Source: Novosphingobium pentaromativorans US6-1 (GTDB lineage: Bacteria; Pseudomonadota; Alphaproteobacteria; Sphingomonadales; Sphingomonadaceae). Taken from it: 64,000 nt of DNA. Numbering within the stretch: the first letter of the stretch is position 1; every line of letters starts with the position of its first letter. The DNA lies in NCBI RefSeq assembly GCF_000767465.1, contig NZ_CP009291.1, forward strand, positions 1,629,501 through 1,693,500, read 5' to 3'. The notes below the pieces were generated by a model that was given only the letters and a program-made list of their open reading frames with translations, was not told the DNA's origin and made no database searches. The position numbers and the translations under genes were made by a program. Shown here one piece after another: positions 10,105 through 18,419 of the stretch.

Positions 10105-10178
10105 GGCCCGATGGCGGAGTGGTGACGCAGCGGACTGCAAATCCGTATACGCCGGTTCGATTCCGGCTCGGGCCTCCA
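10105..10178 (+). tRNA. tRNA-Cys (anticodon GCA)
   Basis: The acceptor stem GGCCCGA pairs with TCGGGCC (10168-10174), followed by discriminator T and an encoded CCA (10176-10178). The anticodon arm CGGACTGCAAATCCG carries GCA, and the T arm is GCCGGTTCGATTCCGGC. The total is 74 nt with CCA. The integrase gene just downstream points at it, so its 3' end is probably an attachment site. Confidence 0.95.
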
Positions 10179-10222
10179 TCCTTTTCATTTTTCTTCATAA
10201 TTTCAAATATTTACGAAGAAAA

Positions 10223-10262
10223 ATGTCTAACCGGATGTCTAACTTTCCCTAAGGTTAGACAT
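10223..10262. repeat. Three ATGTCTAAC repeats between tRNA-Cys and the integrase stop
   Basis: ATGTCTAACC at 10223-10232, ATGTCTAAC at 10235-10243 and the inverted GGTTAGACAT at 10253-10262. The outer pair can form a hairpin (AAAATGTCTAACC / GGTTAGACATTTT). They overlap the 3' end of the integrase gene (stop 10239-10241). They could be arm-type integrase binding sites or the integrase terminator; both are inferences. Confidence 0.6.
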
Positions 10263-11411
10263 TTTCCACGCCGATAGAGCCAATTTTGCGGCCTCTGCGA
10301 GCGCATCTTCCTTTTCGGTTTCAGGCAATTTTTCCCAGTCGGAGACTCGGGCGATAGCGGCCGCAGCAAGACGTCTCTGCTCAGCGCCGCGGACATAGAT
10401 TGCCACCTCTTCATCGCGGCTGTGACCTGAGACCGACTTGAGGCCTTGCTGGCTCGTCTCAACGTCTGCCAAGCGCCGCATCATCGCCTTTCGCAGACCG
10501 TGTGCAGTGCACTTATGCAATCCGGCCTCGTCGCATCGATCTCGAAACCAATTCCCAAATCCGGCATTAGTGAACGGGCGGCCGAGTTCGTTCAGAAGGA
10601 AACATTCCGCACCCTCCGGTAATGGGGGCATGGCGACAATTGCTTCGAGAAGCTGAGGTGCGACGGGTAACCCCAGAACCTTCCCCCCTTTGGATTGGCT
10701 GAGTTCAATGCGCCCGGTCGCTACGTGCCTGGGACCAAGGTGGATGGCATCGATGCGACGCTGCCCAGTCCACAACATCAATTCCATCGCAAGCCGAGCG
10801 CGAGATCCCAGAGGATGGCATTCGCGATACTGGTCGATGTCGCTCTCAGTCCAACTGTAATAGCCTTTGGAACGTTCGCCAGGAGCGATCTTGATACGGT
10901 CGGCCAAAGCTGCGGGATTGCGATCCATCATCCGGGATTTGACGGCGAAATCGAACAGACGGACCAATTCCTTTCGGAGCTTGCGAGCGGCCTCAACGCC
11001 GCCTTCGATTCGCGAGCCGACCTTCCGGCGTTCCATTTTGCGCTGCAAGATGGCCTCCACATGTTCAAATTCCAGGTCCGCAACAGTGCGATGGCCATGC
11101 TCCTTTCGGAATTTCTCCAGGATGCCGCGAATTTTTCGCTGGGTCGTTTCAGTCGGGCCAAGCCGTGACGGCAAAGAGCAATAGCGAGCTACCAGATCAT
11201 CAATAGTTCCCGGAGCACTGCGCTTGACCTTGACGGGTATGGCCACCTCCCGACCATCCAAGCATGCTCGATATTCTTGGCGGAACTCCTCGGTTCCCAG
11301 CTTGGATTTGAAATAGTGGCTTTCGAATCCAGTGCGCCGAAAACGCAAGCGCTCCTTGCCGTGGCGGTCGACAAACGCCGTCACGTATTTGGGCAGAAAT
11401 CGGCGTCTCAT
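10239..11411 (-). CDS. Tyrosine-type site-specific recombinase (integrase)
   Basis: A 390-residue phage-type integrase. The catalytic set is visible: Arg218 in GQRRIDAIHL, Lys in SKGGKVLGLPV, His304 and Arg307 in HGLRKAMMRRLA, His330 in SGHSRDEE and the nucleophile Tyr339 in VAIYVRG. The core-binding SAM-like domain covers about residues 65-165. It should integrate a mobile element by strand exchange at the adjacent tRNA-Cys gene, towards which it is transcribed and from which it lies ~60 bp. A small gene overlaps its start by 4 bp. It marks the left end of the accessory region. Confidence 0.9.
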   Translation of the reverse strand: MRRRFLPKYVTAFVDRHGKERLRFRRTGFESHYFKSKLGTEEFRQEYRACLDGREVAIPVKVKRSAPGTIDDLVARYCSLPSRLGPTETTQRKIRGILEKFRKEHGHRTVADLEFEHVEAILQRKMERRKVGSRIEGGVEAARKLRKELVRLFDFAVKSRMMDRNPAALADRIKIAPGERSKGYYSWTESDIDQYRECHPLGSRARLAMELMLWTGQRRIDAIHLGPRHVATGRIELSQSKGGKVLGLPVAPQLLEAIVAMPPLPEGAECFLLNELGRPFTNAGFGNWFRDRCDEAGLHKCTAHGLRKAMMRRLADVETSQQGLKSVSGHSRDEEVAIYVRGAEQRRLAAAAIARVSDWEKLPETEKEDALAEAAKLALSAWKMSNLRES

Positions 11412-11593
11412 CGCAAAAGATCGTCCCAGCTGTTCTCACGCTGTGGCATCGCCGCGCCGGGGGCAGAAACTGCATGAAGGATGATTCGCCCGTTGGGATC
11501 AATTTCGATCCGGCCGACATGCATGCCAGCGGCCTCGGCTGCCTTGATGGCGCGAGTAAGGTCTGACTGTTTGAAACGGGATGGTTGCGTCAT
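11408..11593 (-). CDS. Small hypothetical protein upstream of the integrase
   Basis: A 61-residue protein whose stop overlaps the integrase start in an ATGA junction, which supports it as a real gene. It begins MTQPSRFKQSDLTRAIKAAE, predicted helical, then has a short strand-rich part (VGRIEIDPNGRIIL). Similar small proteins are often found beside integrases in alphaproteobacterial islands and prophages. It may be a directionality or accessory factor, but no known excisionase motif is seen. Confidence 0.6.
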   Translation of the reverse strand: MTQPSRFKQSDLTRAIKAAEAAGMHVGRIEIDPNGRIILHAVSAPGAAMPQRENSWDDLLR

Positions 11594-12329
11594 CGCCGAA
11601 CCTGTCTCAGTTCGAATGGCACGTTCCGTCCGCTCAGACCCCTGCTACTCCCTCCCCTTCCAACTTCGTTCTTACGGCCGACATCGAACCAAGTGCTTCG
11701 CGTGGGCTTGATGCGTGACAAGCGGAAGCCTTTGGCAAAACGCGCCCGGCATTTCGCGAATGCCGCGCCTGCCAACCGGGCCGTTCTTGATGAACTGGGT
11801 GCGGCGAGCGCATCTCCGAAAGGAAATGGTCCCGCTGGGACAGCAGTCCCCCCTACTCTCCGCAGCGCATAACAGTTGCGCCAACGATGACGTCGACGGC
11901 TGCTCGGGCCAGCAGTGTCTTGGAAGTGGATGACATCCAAGTTGCGGGTTCCTCACGGATTGCCCGGCGCGGTGTCATGAAGCACCTAAAATGTTATACG
12001 AATTTCGATGCCGATGGAATGAGCAAATCGAGCTCGCTGATCGTCATCGCTTTCAGCATATGAGAGGTTGAGATAGACTGGTTAGATCGCGTAACAAAAA
12101 TGTCATGATCCGATTGACGGCCAGTAGTATATTCATGCTGTTGATCGCGATTCCAAATTCAGGATTGATTGCGGTCATGGCGATCAGGGCGCGCCCTCGA
12201 TGGTTGTCCTTAGCCATATCTACAACCTGCGGGCGATCAGCCTGGCTGAATGGAAACGCTTCGAATTAGCGAAAATAGACTGGTCGCCAGCCAAACCGAA
12301 TGCCTGCGCTTCAACAGGGGGAGTGCTGG
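11594..12329. other. 736 bp without a recognised gene
   Basis: This stretch separates the leftward integrase unit from the rightward quorum-sensing operon. A 54-codon frame starting at the ATG at 11711 (MRDKRKPLAKRARHF) is possible but has no ribosome site. From about 11980 on the DNA is clearly richer in A and T, as expected for the luxR promoter region. I found no convincing lux box. Confidence 0.4.
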
Positions 12330-13097
12330 ATGGTTATTGGTCCAGAGCTTGTCGAATTCATGCTTAGCCTCGGGCAAGTACGCACCGATGCTGACTTCTA
12401 TGATTTGTTGCTGGAAACAACCAGACGCCTCGGCTTCAAGCAGTTTGCGTTCGTCAGCCACGTGGACCTGCTAGCCGCAGCGGACGAGGCGGTTGCGATA
12501 TCGAACTACCCGGATGGTTGGGTCGAACGAATTTTGGCCGAGCGCTATTATCTCGACGATCCCGTCCATGCAGCCAGCATTGGCCGCTCCACTCCCTACG
12601 CATGGCACTCCATCCAAAGGCGGGTAAGGCTGAGCAAGCGCCAGCTTTCGATCATGCAAGAGGGTGCCAGCTTCGGACTTCAGGATGGCGTGACCGTACC
12701 GGTGCATTCGCCAGGAGAATATCGGGGCACCTGCTCCTTTGCGACCTCTGAGCGCGTATCCATGACTCCTAGAATTCGAGGTGCAACGCACATAGTCGCT
12801 GGCTTTGGATTTGAGGCTGCGCGAAAGCTGGTCCGCATCCGTCTCGGTGCCGAAAAATCGACCCCGTCCTTGCCCCGACTCAGCCCGCGCGAGGTAGACT
12901 GCGTGGGCCTTGTCGCAACCGGCATGGGGGATACCCAGATCGCGCACGCATTGGGACTTTCCGAAGCGACGGTGCATCAACACGTCACCGGCGCCATGCG
13001 CAAATGCGGCGTATTCAAGCGGACCGCCTTGGTGTTCCGCGCCCTATTTGACGGACATATCTGCTTTCACAGCCTGCGCCGGACATCCTCTAAATAG
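12330..13097 (+). CDS. LuxR-family quorum-sensing regulator
   Basis: The 255-residue product has an N-terminal autoinducer-binding domain (about residues 15-165, with the pocket-like segments NYPDGWVERILAERYYLDDP and PYAWHS) and a C-terminal LuxR helix-turn-helix (LSPREVDCVGLVATGMGD, then ALGLSEATVHQHVTGAMRKC). Such proteins bind acyl-homoserine lactones and control target promoters. The ATG at 12330 is chosen because GGGGAG precedes it by about 7 nt. It is the first gene of a same-strand set luxR-luxI-phyH and should use the signal made by the next gene. Confidence 0.9.
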   Translation: MVIGPELVEFMLSLGQVRTDADFYDLLLETTRRLGFKQFAFVSHVDLLAAADEAVAISNYPDGWVERILAERYYLDDPVHAASIGRSTPYAWHSIQRRVRLSKRQLSIMQEGASFGLQDGVTVPVHSPGEYRGTCSFATSERVSMTPRIRGATHIVAGFGFEAARKLVRIRLGAEKSTPSLPRLSPREVDCVGLVATGMGDTQIAHALGLSEATVHQHVTGAMRKCGVFKRTALVFRALFDGHICFHSLRRTSSK

Positions 13098-13159
13098 AGG
13101 AATTTTCGCGAATCCCGGTTTCGCTGATCCTTTCGCCATCGCAAAAGGAGATGGCGAAT

Positions 13160-13774
13160 ATGACCCATGTCATTCAAGGCGGATGGGCGGCGGCGCAGGG
13201 GCCGCTGCTCGCTCAGATGTATCAGGAACGCAAGCGCGTATTCATCGATCTGCTGCGCTGGGATTTGCCCGCGCTCGATGGCCAATATGAAATCGACCAG
13301 TTCGACACACCCTCGACCATCTATCTCATCATCGCCGATACCGACGGCAAGCATTTGGGTTCGCTTCGGCTTCTGCCGACCACCCAGCCCCATGTTCTGG
13401 GCGATGTCTTTCCCGGCCTCTGCAACCTCGACAACCCACGCCTGCCTGATGTCTGGGAGATCTCGCGGCTGTGTTTGTCGCGCGGCATCCGTGCGGCCGA
13501 ACGCCGGATTGTGCGTGACAAACTGGCAACGGCCCTGACGCTATTCGCGCGAGATAACTGTATCCGCGCTTATTGCTGTGTGGCCGACATGCCCTGGTAC
13601 ACGCAGATCCTCTCGTTCGGATGGCGCTGCGAACCGCTCGGACTGCCCCAGGACCTGCCTTGCGGCATGCTCGCCGCCCTGATGATCCACATCGACGACG
13701 AGACACCCCGGTTGCTGGGTGAAACCGGCATCTGGTCGGAAACGCTCGCGCCACTTGCCGCTCTCAGTCAGTGA
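13160..13774 (+). CDS. Acyl-homoserine-lactone synthase (LuxI family)
   Basis: A 204-residue autoinducer synthase. Family signatures are the Arg-containing N-terminal segment MYQERKRVFIDLL, the acidic segment YEIDQFD, the core GSLRLLPTTQPHVLGD and WEISRLCL. It makes an N-acyl-homoserine lactone from S-adenosylmethionine and an acyl-ACP (or acyl-CoA); acyl length cannot be read from the sequence. The ATG at 13160 is preferred over that at 13151 because AAAGGAG then sits 9 nt upstream. It lies 62 bp after luxR and 16 bp before the dioxygenase gene, so the three are probably one transcript. Confidence 0.92.
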   Translation: MTHVIQGGWAAAQGPLLAQMYQERKRVFIDLLRWDLPALDGQYEIDQFDTPSTIYLIIADTDGKHLGSLRLLPTTQPHVLGDVFPGLCNLDNPRLPDVWEISRLCLSRGIRAAERRIVRDKLATALTLFARDNCIRAYCCVADMPWYTQILSFGWRCEPLGLPQDLPCGMLAALMIHIDDETPRLLGETGIWSETLAPLAALSQ

Positions 13775-13790
13775 CGAAGGGGAAACTGCG

Positions 13791-14744
13791 ATGACCGCCA
13801 TTTCACTTTCCTCTCAGTGTTCAGCTCGACTGCGCGATCATGGCTATGCCATCATTGAGGATCTGGTTTCGCCGGATTTGATCGAAGCCTTGAACGCGGA
13901 CTTCGAGACGCACTTTGCGGCCACCGCGTTTTCGCAAGGCAGCTTCTCCGGCCCGGCAACGCGACGCTTTGCCGGACTTCTCAAGCGATCCTACCATGTA
14001 GCACATCTCGTCGGGCACGATCTGATCCTCGCGCTTGCCAACGACCTGCTGGGCCCATGGTGCGATCATTTCTCGCTCAATCTCACGCAGGCAATCGAGC
14101 TAGCTCCAGGGGCGAGCCAGCAGGTTCCTCATCGCGACCAGGACATGTGGCCATGCAGCCGCTTCGTTGACCGCGAACGCGGCATGGAATTCCTGATCAA
14201 CGTTATGTGGCCGCTGTCGGCCTTTACGCGGGATAATGGCGCAACGCTCGTCTGGCCCCGAAGCCACCGGCGGCAGGATGAACTGCTGATCGCCCCTAAG
14301 GAAGCCGTCATTGCAGAAATGGCGCCGGGCTCGGCACTCGTATTCCTGGGTTCGACGCTCCATGCGGCAGGCGCCAATCGTACCGCCCTTCCCCGCCGCG
14401 GCATTATTATCAGCTACTGCCTTGGATGGCTGAAACCTTACGAGCTCCCTTGGCTTGCATACCCGCCCGAGGTTGCGCGGCAATTCCCCAGAAGCCTTGC
14501 GCGCCTCGCAGGGTACCAAGTGCATCGCCCCAACCTCGGTACGTTCGAGGGCCGTTGCCCTTCGCTGTTGCTCGAGGACACTGCAAGGCCGAGCGGAGCG
14601 ATCGATGCCCTTTTGCCCGAACAGGAAGCCCTGATTGCCGCATGGCGCCAAAGTGCTGACGCACCGGGGGGCCATTCGCTAATGCTGGCCCCGCATCTGA
14701 ATTCCGGTGCGGCCTCGCTCGGGACGGAGCGACCGGGTGGATAG
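13791..14744 (+). CDS. Phytanoyl-CoA dioxygenase (PhyH) family protein
   Basis: The 317-residue product has the PhyH-type Fe(II)/2-oxoglutarate oxygenase fold. The iron ligands are visible as HRD in VPHRDQDMW (about His114, Asp116) and a distal His in TLHAAGANRT, followed by an Arg candidate for 2-oxoglutarate (PRRGIIISY). The ATG at 13791 has GGGGA 7 nt upstream, and the start is 16 bp after the luxI stop, so it is cotranscribed. A luxR-luxI-phyH order is, as I recall it, recurrent in Novosphingobium. It may modify the signal or a product under quorum control; the substrate is unknown. Confidence 0.85.
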   Translation: MTAISLSSQCSARLRDHGYAIIEDLVSPDLIEALNADFETHFAATAFSQGSFSGPATRRFAGLLKRSYHVAHLVGHDLILALANDLLGPWCDHFSLNLTQAIELAPGASQQVPHRDQDMWPCSRFVDRERGMEFLINVMWPLSAFTRDNGATLVWPRSHRRQDELLIAPKEAVIAEMAPGSALVFLGSTLHAAGANRTALPRRGIIISYCLGWLKPYELPWLAYPPEVARQFPRSLARLAGYQVHRPNLGTFEGRCPSLLLEDTARPSGAIDALLPEQEALIAAWRQSADAPGGHSLMLAPHLNSGAASLGTERPGG

Positions 14745-15111
14745 CCCCGGTGCGGCGAACCGGCACCTTCCCCTGTGCCGCGCGCTGATCCGCCAACGAC
14801 AGCTTGTGACGGATCTTGTCGGATCGATGCTGTGCGCAAATCCAGTGTGGGACATGTTGCTTGACCTGTATGTCGCCGACCATGAAGGCAGATTGCCCTA
14901 CATCTGGCCGCTCAGCGTAGCCGGTAAAGTGCCGATCTCCAGTGCCCATCGGAAGATCGATGCCATGGTCCAACATGGCCTTGTTGTTCGCGTTGTTGAT
15001 GAAAGTGATCGCCGCCGGGTCGGCATTCAGCTGACTGCGGAGTTCCGCGAAAGACTTGAATTGCTCTTCGACAGGTTGATGCTGGCATTCCACGATGTCT
15101 CCTGTTCGTGA
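14737..15111 (+). CDS. Winged-helix (MarR-like) DNA-binding protein
   Basis: A 124-residue protein with a winged-helix pattern: an N-terminal helix, DMLLDLYVADHEGRLPYIWP, SSAHRKIDAMVQHGLVVRVVDESDRRR (recognition helix then wing) and a C-terminal helix. The GTG at 14737 is chosen because GGAG lies 7 nt upstream; it overlaps the end of the phyH gene by 8 nt, so it is the fourth cistron of the quorum-sensing operon. A role in controlling the operon is an inference. Similar small MarR-like proteins with 'S-A-H-R-K-I' helices occur in sphingomonad accessory regions. Confidence 0.65.
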   Translation: MDSPGAANRHLPLCRALIRQRQLVTDLVGSMLCANPVWDMLLDLYVADHEGRLPYIWPLSVAGKVPISSAHRKIDAMVQHGLVVRVVDESDRRRVGIQLTAEFRERLELLFDRLMLAFHDVSCS

Positions 15112-15142
15112 CGATACCGCGATTGAAACCTCCGCGAACCCG

Positions 15143-15688
15143 TCATTGCCAGGGCCTCGCCAGTCCCAGTTCGACGAGATGATCGCCGACATCCCTTCCA
15201 TCGACTAGAATACGGGCGAGCGTGCGACCGTATCTATCCGTTCCGCTTCGCGAAATCGCCACGTGACCGCCCTTCAGGAATGAAGCGAGTTCATCCCTAC
15301 TGCGCACAGCAAGGCTATAGTCGCACCATCCTTGCCGCCGTCTGTCGGTGCATTTAGGGCTATCGGGCAGTTCCGGTGCGTCGATGTTCTCGATCCGCAC
15401 GCGTTCCCCGGCGCACGTGCGGATGGTATCGCCGTCGTGTACACTGCCAATGCAAAGCGACGGAGCCGCATTCGTGCCGGCAACCCGGGCGATCCCAGGC
15501 CAGCCCGCTTCCATCCACATGCTCAGCCCCAAGCCGATGAGGCCGCCTGCGACGAGACCGAGCGCGACGATGAGAAGCCCGCCATGCCGGCTTGCGGCCC
15601 CGCGGGGAAATCTCCGCAGTTTCGGCTTGTATCCCCGGAATTGTAAGACGTTTGCCGGACGCCGTGACTGTCTCGATGATCTGCGCAT
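15143..15688 (-). CDS. Membrane-anchored thermonuclease (SNase-like) family protein
   Basis: A 181-residue protein with a basic N-terminus, one membrane segment at about residues 37-58 (GGLLIVALGLVAGGLIGLGL) and an SNase-like domain at about residues 78-181. Nuclease-fold residues are seen in VHDGDTIR, GERVRIENIDAPEL and SGTDRYGRTLARILVDG (Asp, Glu and Arg of the Staphylococcus nuclease site). It should cleave nucleic acid outside the cytoplasm if active. The start at 15688 lies directly after AAGGGG with almost no spacing, so it may begin further downstream. It converges on the MarR-like gene. Confidence 0.75.
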   Translation of the reverse strand: MRRSSRQSRRPANVLQFRGYKPKLRRFPRGAASRHGGLLIVALGLVAGGLIGLGLSMWMEAGWPGIARVAGTNAAPSLCIGSVHDGDTIRTCAGERVRIENIDAPELPDSPKCTDRRRQGWCDYSLAVRSRDELASFLKGGHVAISRSGTDRYGRTLARILVDGRDVGDHLVELGLARPWQ

Positions 15689-16808
15689 CCCCTTGATATA
15701 TCGTGCTCATCCGCTTTGTCATTCGTTCCCGCGCGAAGACCACTTGGCAATTCCGCAGTTTCCCGCTGATTTGCGCCTCCTTGCGAGTGACGGCTCGCCT
15801 GCATCCGGCTATTTGACCAAGTATGTCCCTGCTTTGCTATTTCGGCCGCCACAAGCCTTCAATGCACTCCATCGCGCGCGGAAAACAGGGAGGATATACG
15901 GCACTATGCGATTCGTGCGGGGTTCCTCTCGAGCGGGATGACGCAGGCTCTTGGCGCATTTCCCACCCAAGTCGCGCACCGACCTATCCGCGGCGCTGAC
16001 GCGCAATTTTGACAGTCGATTTCAGCTGCACATCCAGGGCAGGCCTAACGCACAGAGGCGTTCGCGCCCACAGCTAGGCCGCAGGTCGCTTTTTGGGACT
16101 AAGCCGTCGTTCCCAAGTTCCTTGCTGAGCGTCCGGTTTTGCCAGCAGCCGACGTCCGCGGCTGCTGATGTAAACGACCGGGCCTGGTCGACTGCTGCTG
16201 CAAGCGATCGCCTTGTCGTGGGACAAACCCGCCGCTCCCGCACGGCCGGTTCAACGGCAGGTCCATCGCTAAAACCTGACACTCGCCGAACGGTTCACTG
16301 GATAAAGACTGCGGCGGCAATTGGGCCGATTGCGGTCGGACCGCTTCTTGCTAAAGGATTAGGGAATCAGACAGTGCGCGATCAGCCAAAGCCTTGCAGC
16401 GAGCGGCTCGCGTTCTTTAGTGAGCGCTCCGATCTCGCATTGATGCACGTGCGTCAGCGGACCATGCTCGATGGAGCGATCGGGCGCCTTCGGTCCCCTT
16501 CGCCGGTGCGGAACATGATGGGACGCATTGAGGCTGCCACGGAGATGTAATTATCACTTTAATCGAAAAGATCGCGAACCAAAGGCGCATGTCCTTCCCC
16601 TCGGCATTTCGAGGGAGTTCTGACCATCGATCATTTCTTTCTATCGCATACCTCAAGCCAACATGGAGCTTCCGAGACTCTATCGGCGATTGGCAAACGG
16701 GGCAGAGCCCCCTATTTGCCATCAATGATATTATCCTGCTCAGAATGAGTTAGAGCCATCCTAGCTACGTTAAAGACATCGAGGACTGGACGACTGCTGC
16801 TATTTTTT
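15689..16808. other. 1.1 kb gene-poor stretch
   Basis: No coding frame here has a recognisable domain, ribosome site or coherent composition. The longest (15951-16550, 199 codons, plus strand) is Arg/Ser/Pro-rich like a random GC-rich frame. The stretch separates the quorum-sensing block from the metal-resistance block and may hold decayed gene remnants or a junction between mobile segments. Confidence 0.4.
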
Positions 16809-17126
16809 GTGGCAGTGTTCCTCTATGTGCTGCAGCCTCTCGATGCTGCCGGGCATCTCGGTGCCGAAGCTGTTGCCGCAGGGTCCAACTCTACGGCTGT
16901 CAAGATCGTCAGCAGCTTCGACGTGCTAGAAGATTCGCTCGACTACTTTCCGTCCGACAAGGGAACGAGCGAAGCGCATCAGCATCAATTCCATTTAGAT
17001 CTTCGCCTCGAAGATCGCTCGCTCGCTGACGCAGATTATCGAGCGACAACGATGGTCGTCGACTTCATCGAAACATTCTTAGCCGAATCGCCGACAGGCC
17101 CTCTGCTGCGACCGCCCCGAATCTGA
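16809..17126 (+). CDS. Small putative exported protein preceding czcC
   Basis: A 105-residue frame starting at a GTG, with a hydrophobic N-terminus (AVFLYVLQPLDAAGHLG) that could be a signal peptide, followed by an acidic, His-containing region (SEAHQHQFHLDLRLED). The frame is open ~60 bp further upstream (LLLFFVAVFLY), so the true start may be an unseen alternative codon. It ends 57 bp before czcC. Small exported metal-linked proteins (CzcI-like) commonly precede czcC; this is a positional guess, not a homology claim. Confidence 0.4.
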   Translation: MAVFLYVLQPLDAAGHLGAEAVAAGSNSTAVKIVSSFDVLEDSLDYFPSDKGTSEAHQHQFHLDLRLEDRSLADADYRATTMVVDFIETFLAESPTGPLLRPPRI

Positions 17127-17183
17127 CCTCACGCGACGCCGCGCGAAAGGCGTGGTCGACGAGGTCCAGATTCGGAGTTTCAA

Positions 17184-18419
17184 ATGCACAAAGGCTTGGC
17201 GCGCATGGTCGCGCTCATCGCTGCGGGTTTTGCAATCACGTGGTGTGGTTACGCAAACGCGCAAACAATAACATTGGAAGAAGCACTCCAGCGCGCTGGA
17301 GCAGAGGCGCCTACCATTAGCGCGCTGGAGACCGACGTCGAGGCTGCGGAAGGATTAGAGCGTCAGGCGGCGCTCCGTCCCAATCCGGAGGTATCTCTCG
17401 ACGTGGAAAACGTTGGGGGAAGTGGCGCCTTTCGAGGCTTCAATTCTACCGAAACAACGCTTGCGGCAAGCCAACGTGTCGAGCTTGGCGGTAAGCGTGG
17501 AGCCCGCATTCGCGCTGCCAGAGCCGAAACGCGCGTAGCCGAATTGCAAGCAGCCCTTGCGGTGGCGCAGCTTGGTGCAGACGTCCGGCAAAACTATGCG
17601 GCGGCAGTCAGTGCCAGGTCCAGATTGGAGCTCGCCCTCGGTGTCGTTGAACGCAACCGTGAACTGGCTCGGATTGCGCGTGAGTTGGTCGATGCAGGAC
17701 GCGAACCTCCCCTTCGCGCTTTAAGGGCAGAGGCAGCGCTGGGTGAGGCCGAAGCGCGACTGCAAGAGGCAGAAGCGGCTGATCTCTCGGCAAGGATCGC
17801 CCTTGCTTCGCTGTGGGGTTCGCAATCGCCTCCCGACGCAGTTGTGCCCGAATGGCCTCAATTCCCGGGCGTCATTGCAATCGCACCTGAGAACACGATT
17901 GGCGTGCAACTCGCCGGTGCGGAAGCGGACGCCGCCAACCGGGTCATCGCGCAAGAGCGCGCCAATGCAGTCCCCGATCTATCGTTGAGCGCCGGTGTGC
18001 GGCGGTTCGAAGAAACCGGGGACCGGGCATTCGTCGCCGGAGCGTCCATCAGCATCCCGCTCGGCAATCGCAACCAAGGCGCCATCTCGGCTGCGGAGGC
18101 ACGCGCACGGGGAGCGGAGTTTCGCCGCGCTGCAGCCATGGCAGAGGCTGCCAGGGAACTCGCCAGCTCCCGGGCAGAATATCAGGCCGCCGCAGCGCGG
18201 GTCGCGACCCTGGAAGAACGAAGCGTGCCACAAGCTCAAGAGGCGCTGCGTCTCGCTCAGATCGGCTATCGTAATGGAAAGTTCACACTGATCGACGTGC
18301 TCGATGCGGCAGCTACGCTCGATGACGTCCGTATCGCTCTCATCGAAGCGCACGAAGCGCAAGCAAAGACTGGCGCGAACTTGCAGCGGCTGACTGCCAC
18401 CCCGGAGATCATGCCATGA
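17184..18419 (+). CDS. czcC: Heavy-metal efflux outer-membrane factor (CzcC-like, TolC family)
   Basis: The 411-residue product has a signal peptide (MHKGLARMVALIAAGFAITW, cleavage near ANAQ) and two long Ala/Glu-rich coiled-coil repeats typical of TolC-type outer-membrane factors. Conserved family segments include ITLEEALQRA near the N-terminus, the LRPNPEVSLDVEN strand and the C-terminal IGYRNGKFTLIDVLDA. It forms the outer-membrane channel for a CzcBA pump exporting divalent cations such as Co, Zn or Cd. Its stop overlaps czcB by 4 nt (ATGA). Confidence 0.88.
   Translation: MHKGLARMVALIAAGFAITWCGYANAQTITLEEALQRAGAEAPTISALETDVEAAEGLERQAALRPNPEVSLDVENVGGSGAFRGFNSTETTLAASQRVELGGKRGARIRAARAETRVAELQAALAVAQLGADVRQNYAAAVSARSRLELALGVVERNRELARIARELVDAGREPPLRALRAEAALGEAEARLQEAEAADLSARIALASLWGSQSPPDAVVPEWPQFPGVIAIAPENTIGVQLAGAEADAANRVIAQERANAVPDLSLSAGVRRFEETGDRAFVAGASISIPLGNRNQGAISAAEARARGAEFRRAAAMAEAARELASSRAEYQAAAARVATLEERSVPQAQEALRLAQIGYRNGKFTLIDVLDAAATLDDVRIALIEAHEAQAKTGANLQRLTATPEIMP

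Noticed and set aside
15951..16550. 199-codon plus-strand frame in the gene-poor stretch
   Set aside because: It is Arg/Ser/Pro-rich, has no ribosome site, and shows no recognisable domain.
16417..16725. Minus-strand frame with CPVC pair resembling a small zinc-ribbon protein
   Set aside because: Only one CxxC is present and the rest is not coherent; there is no start signal.
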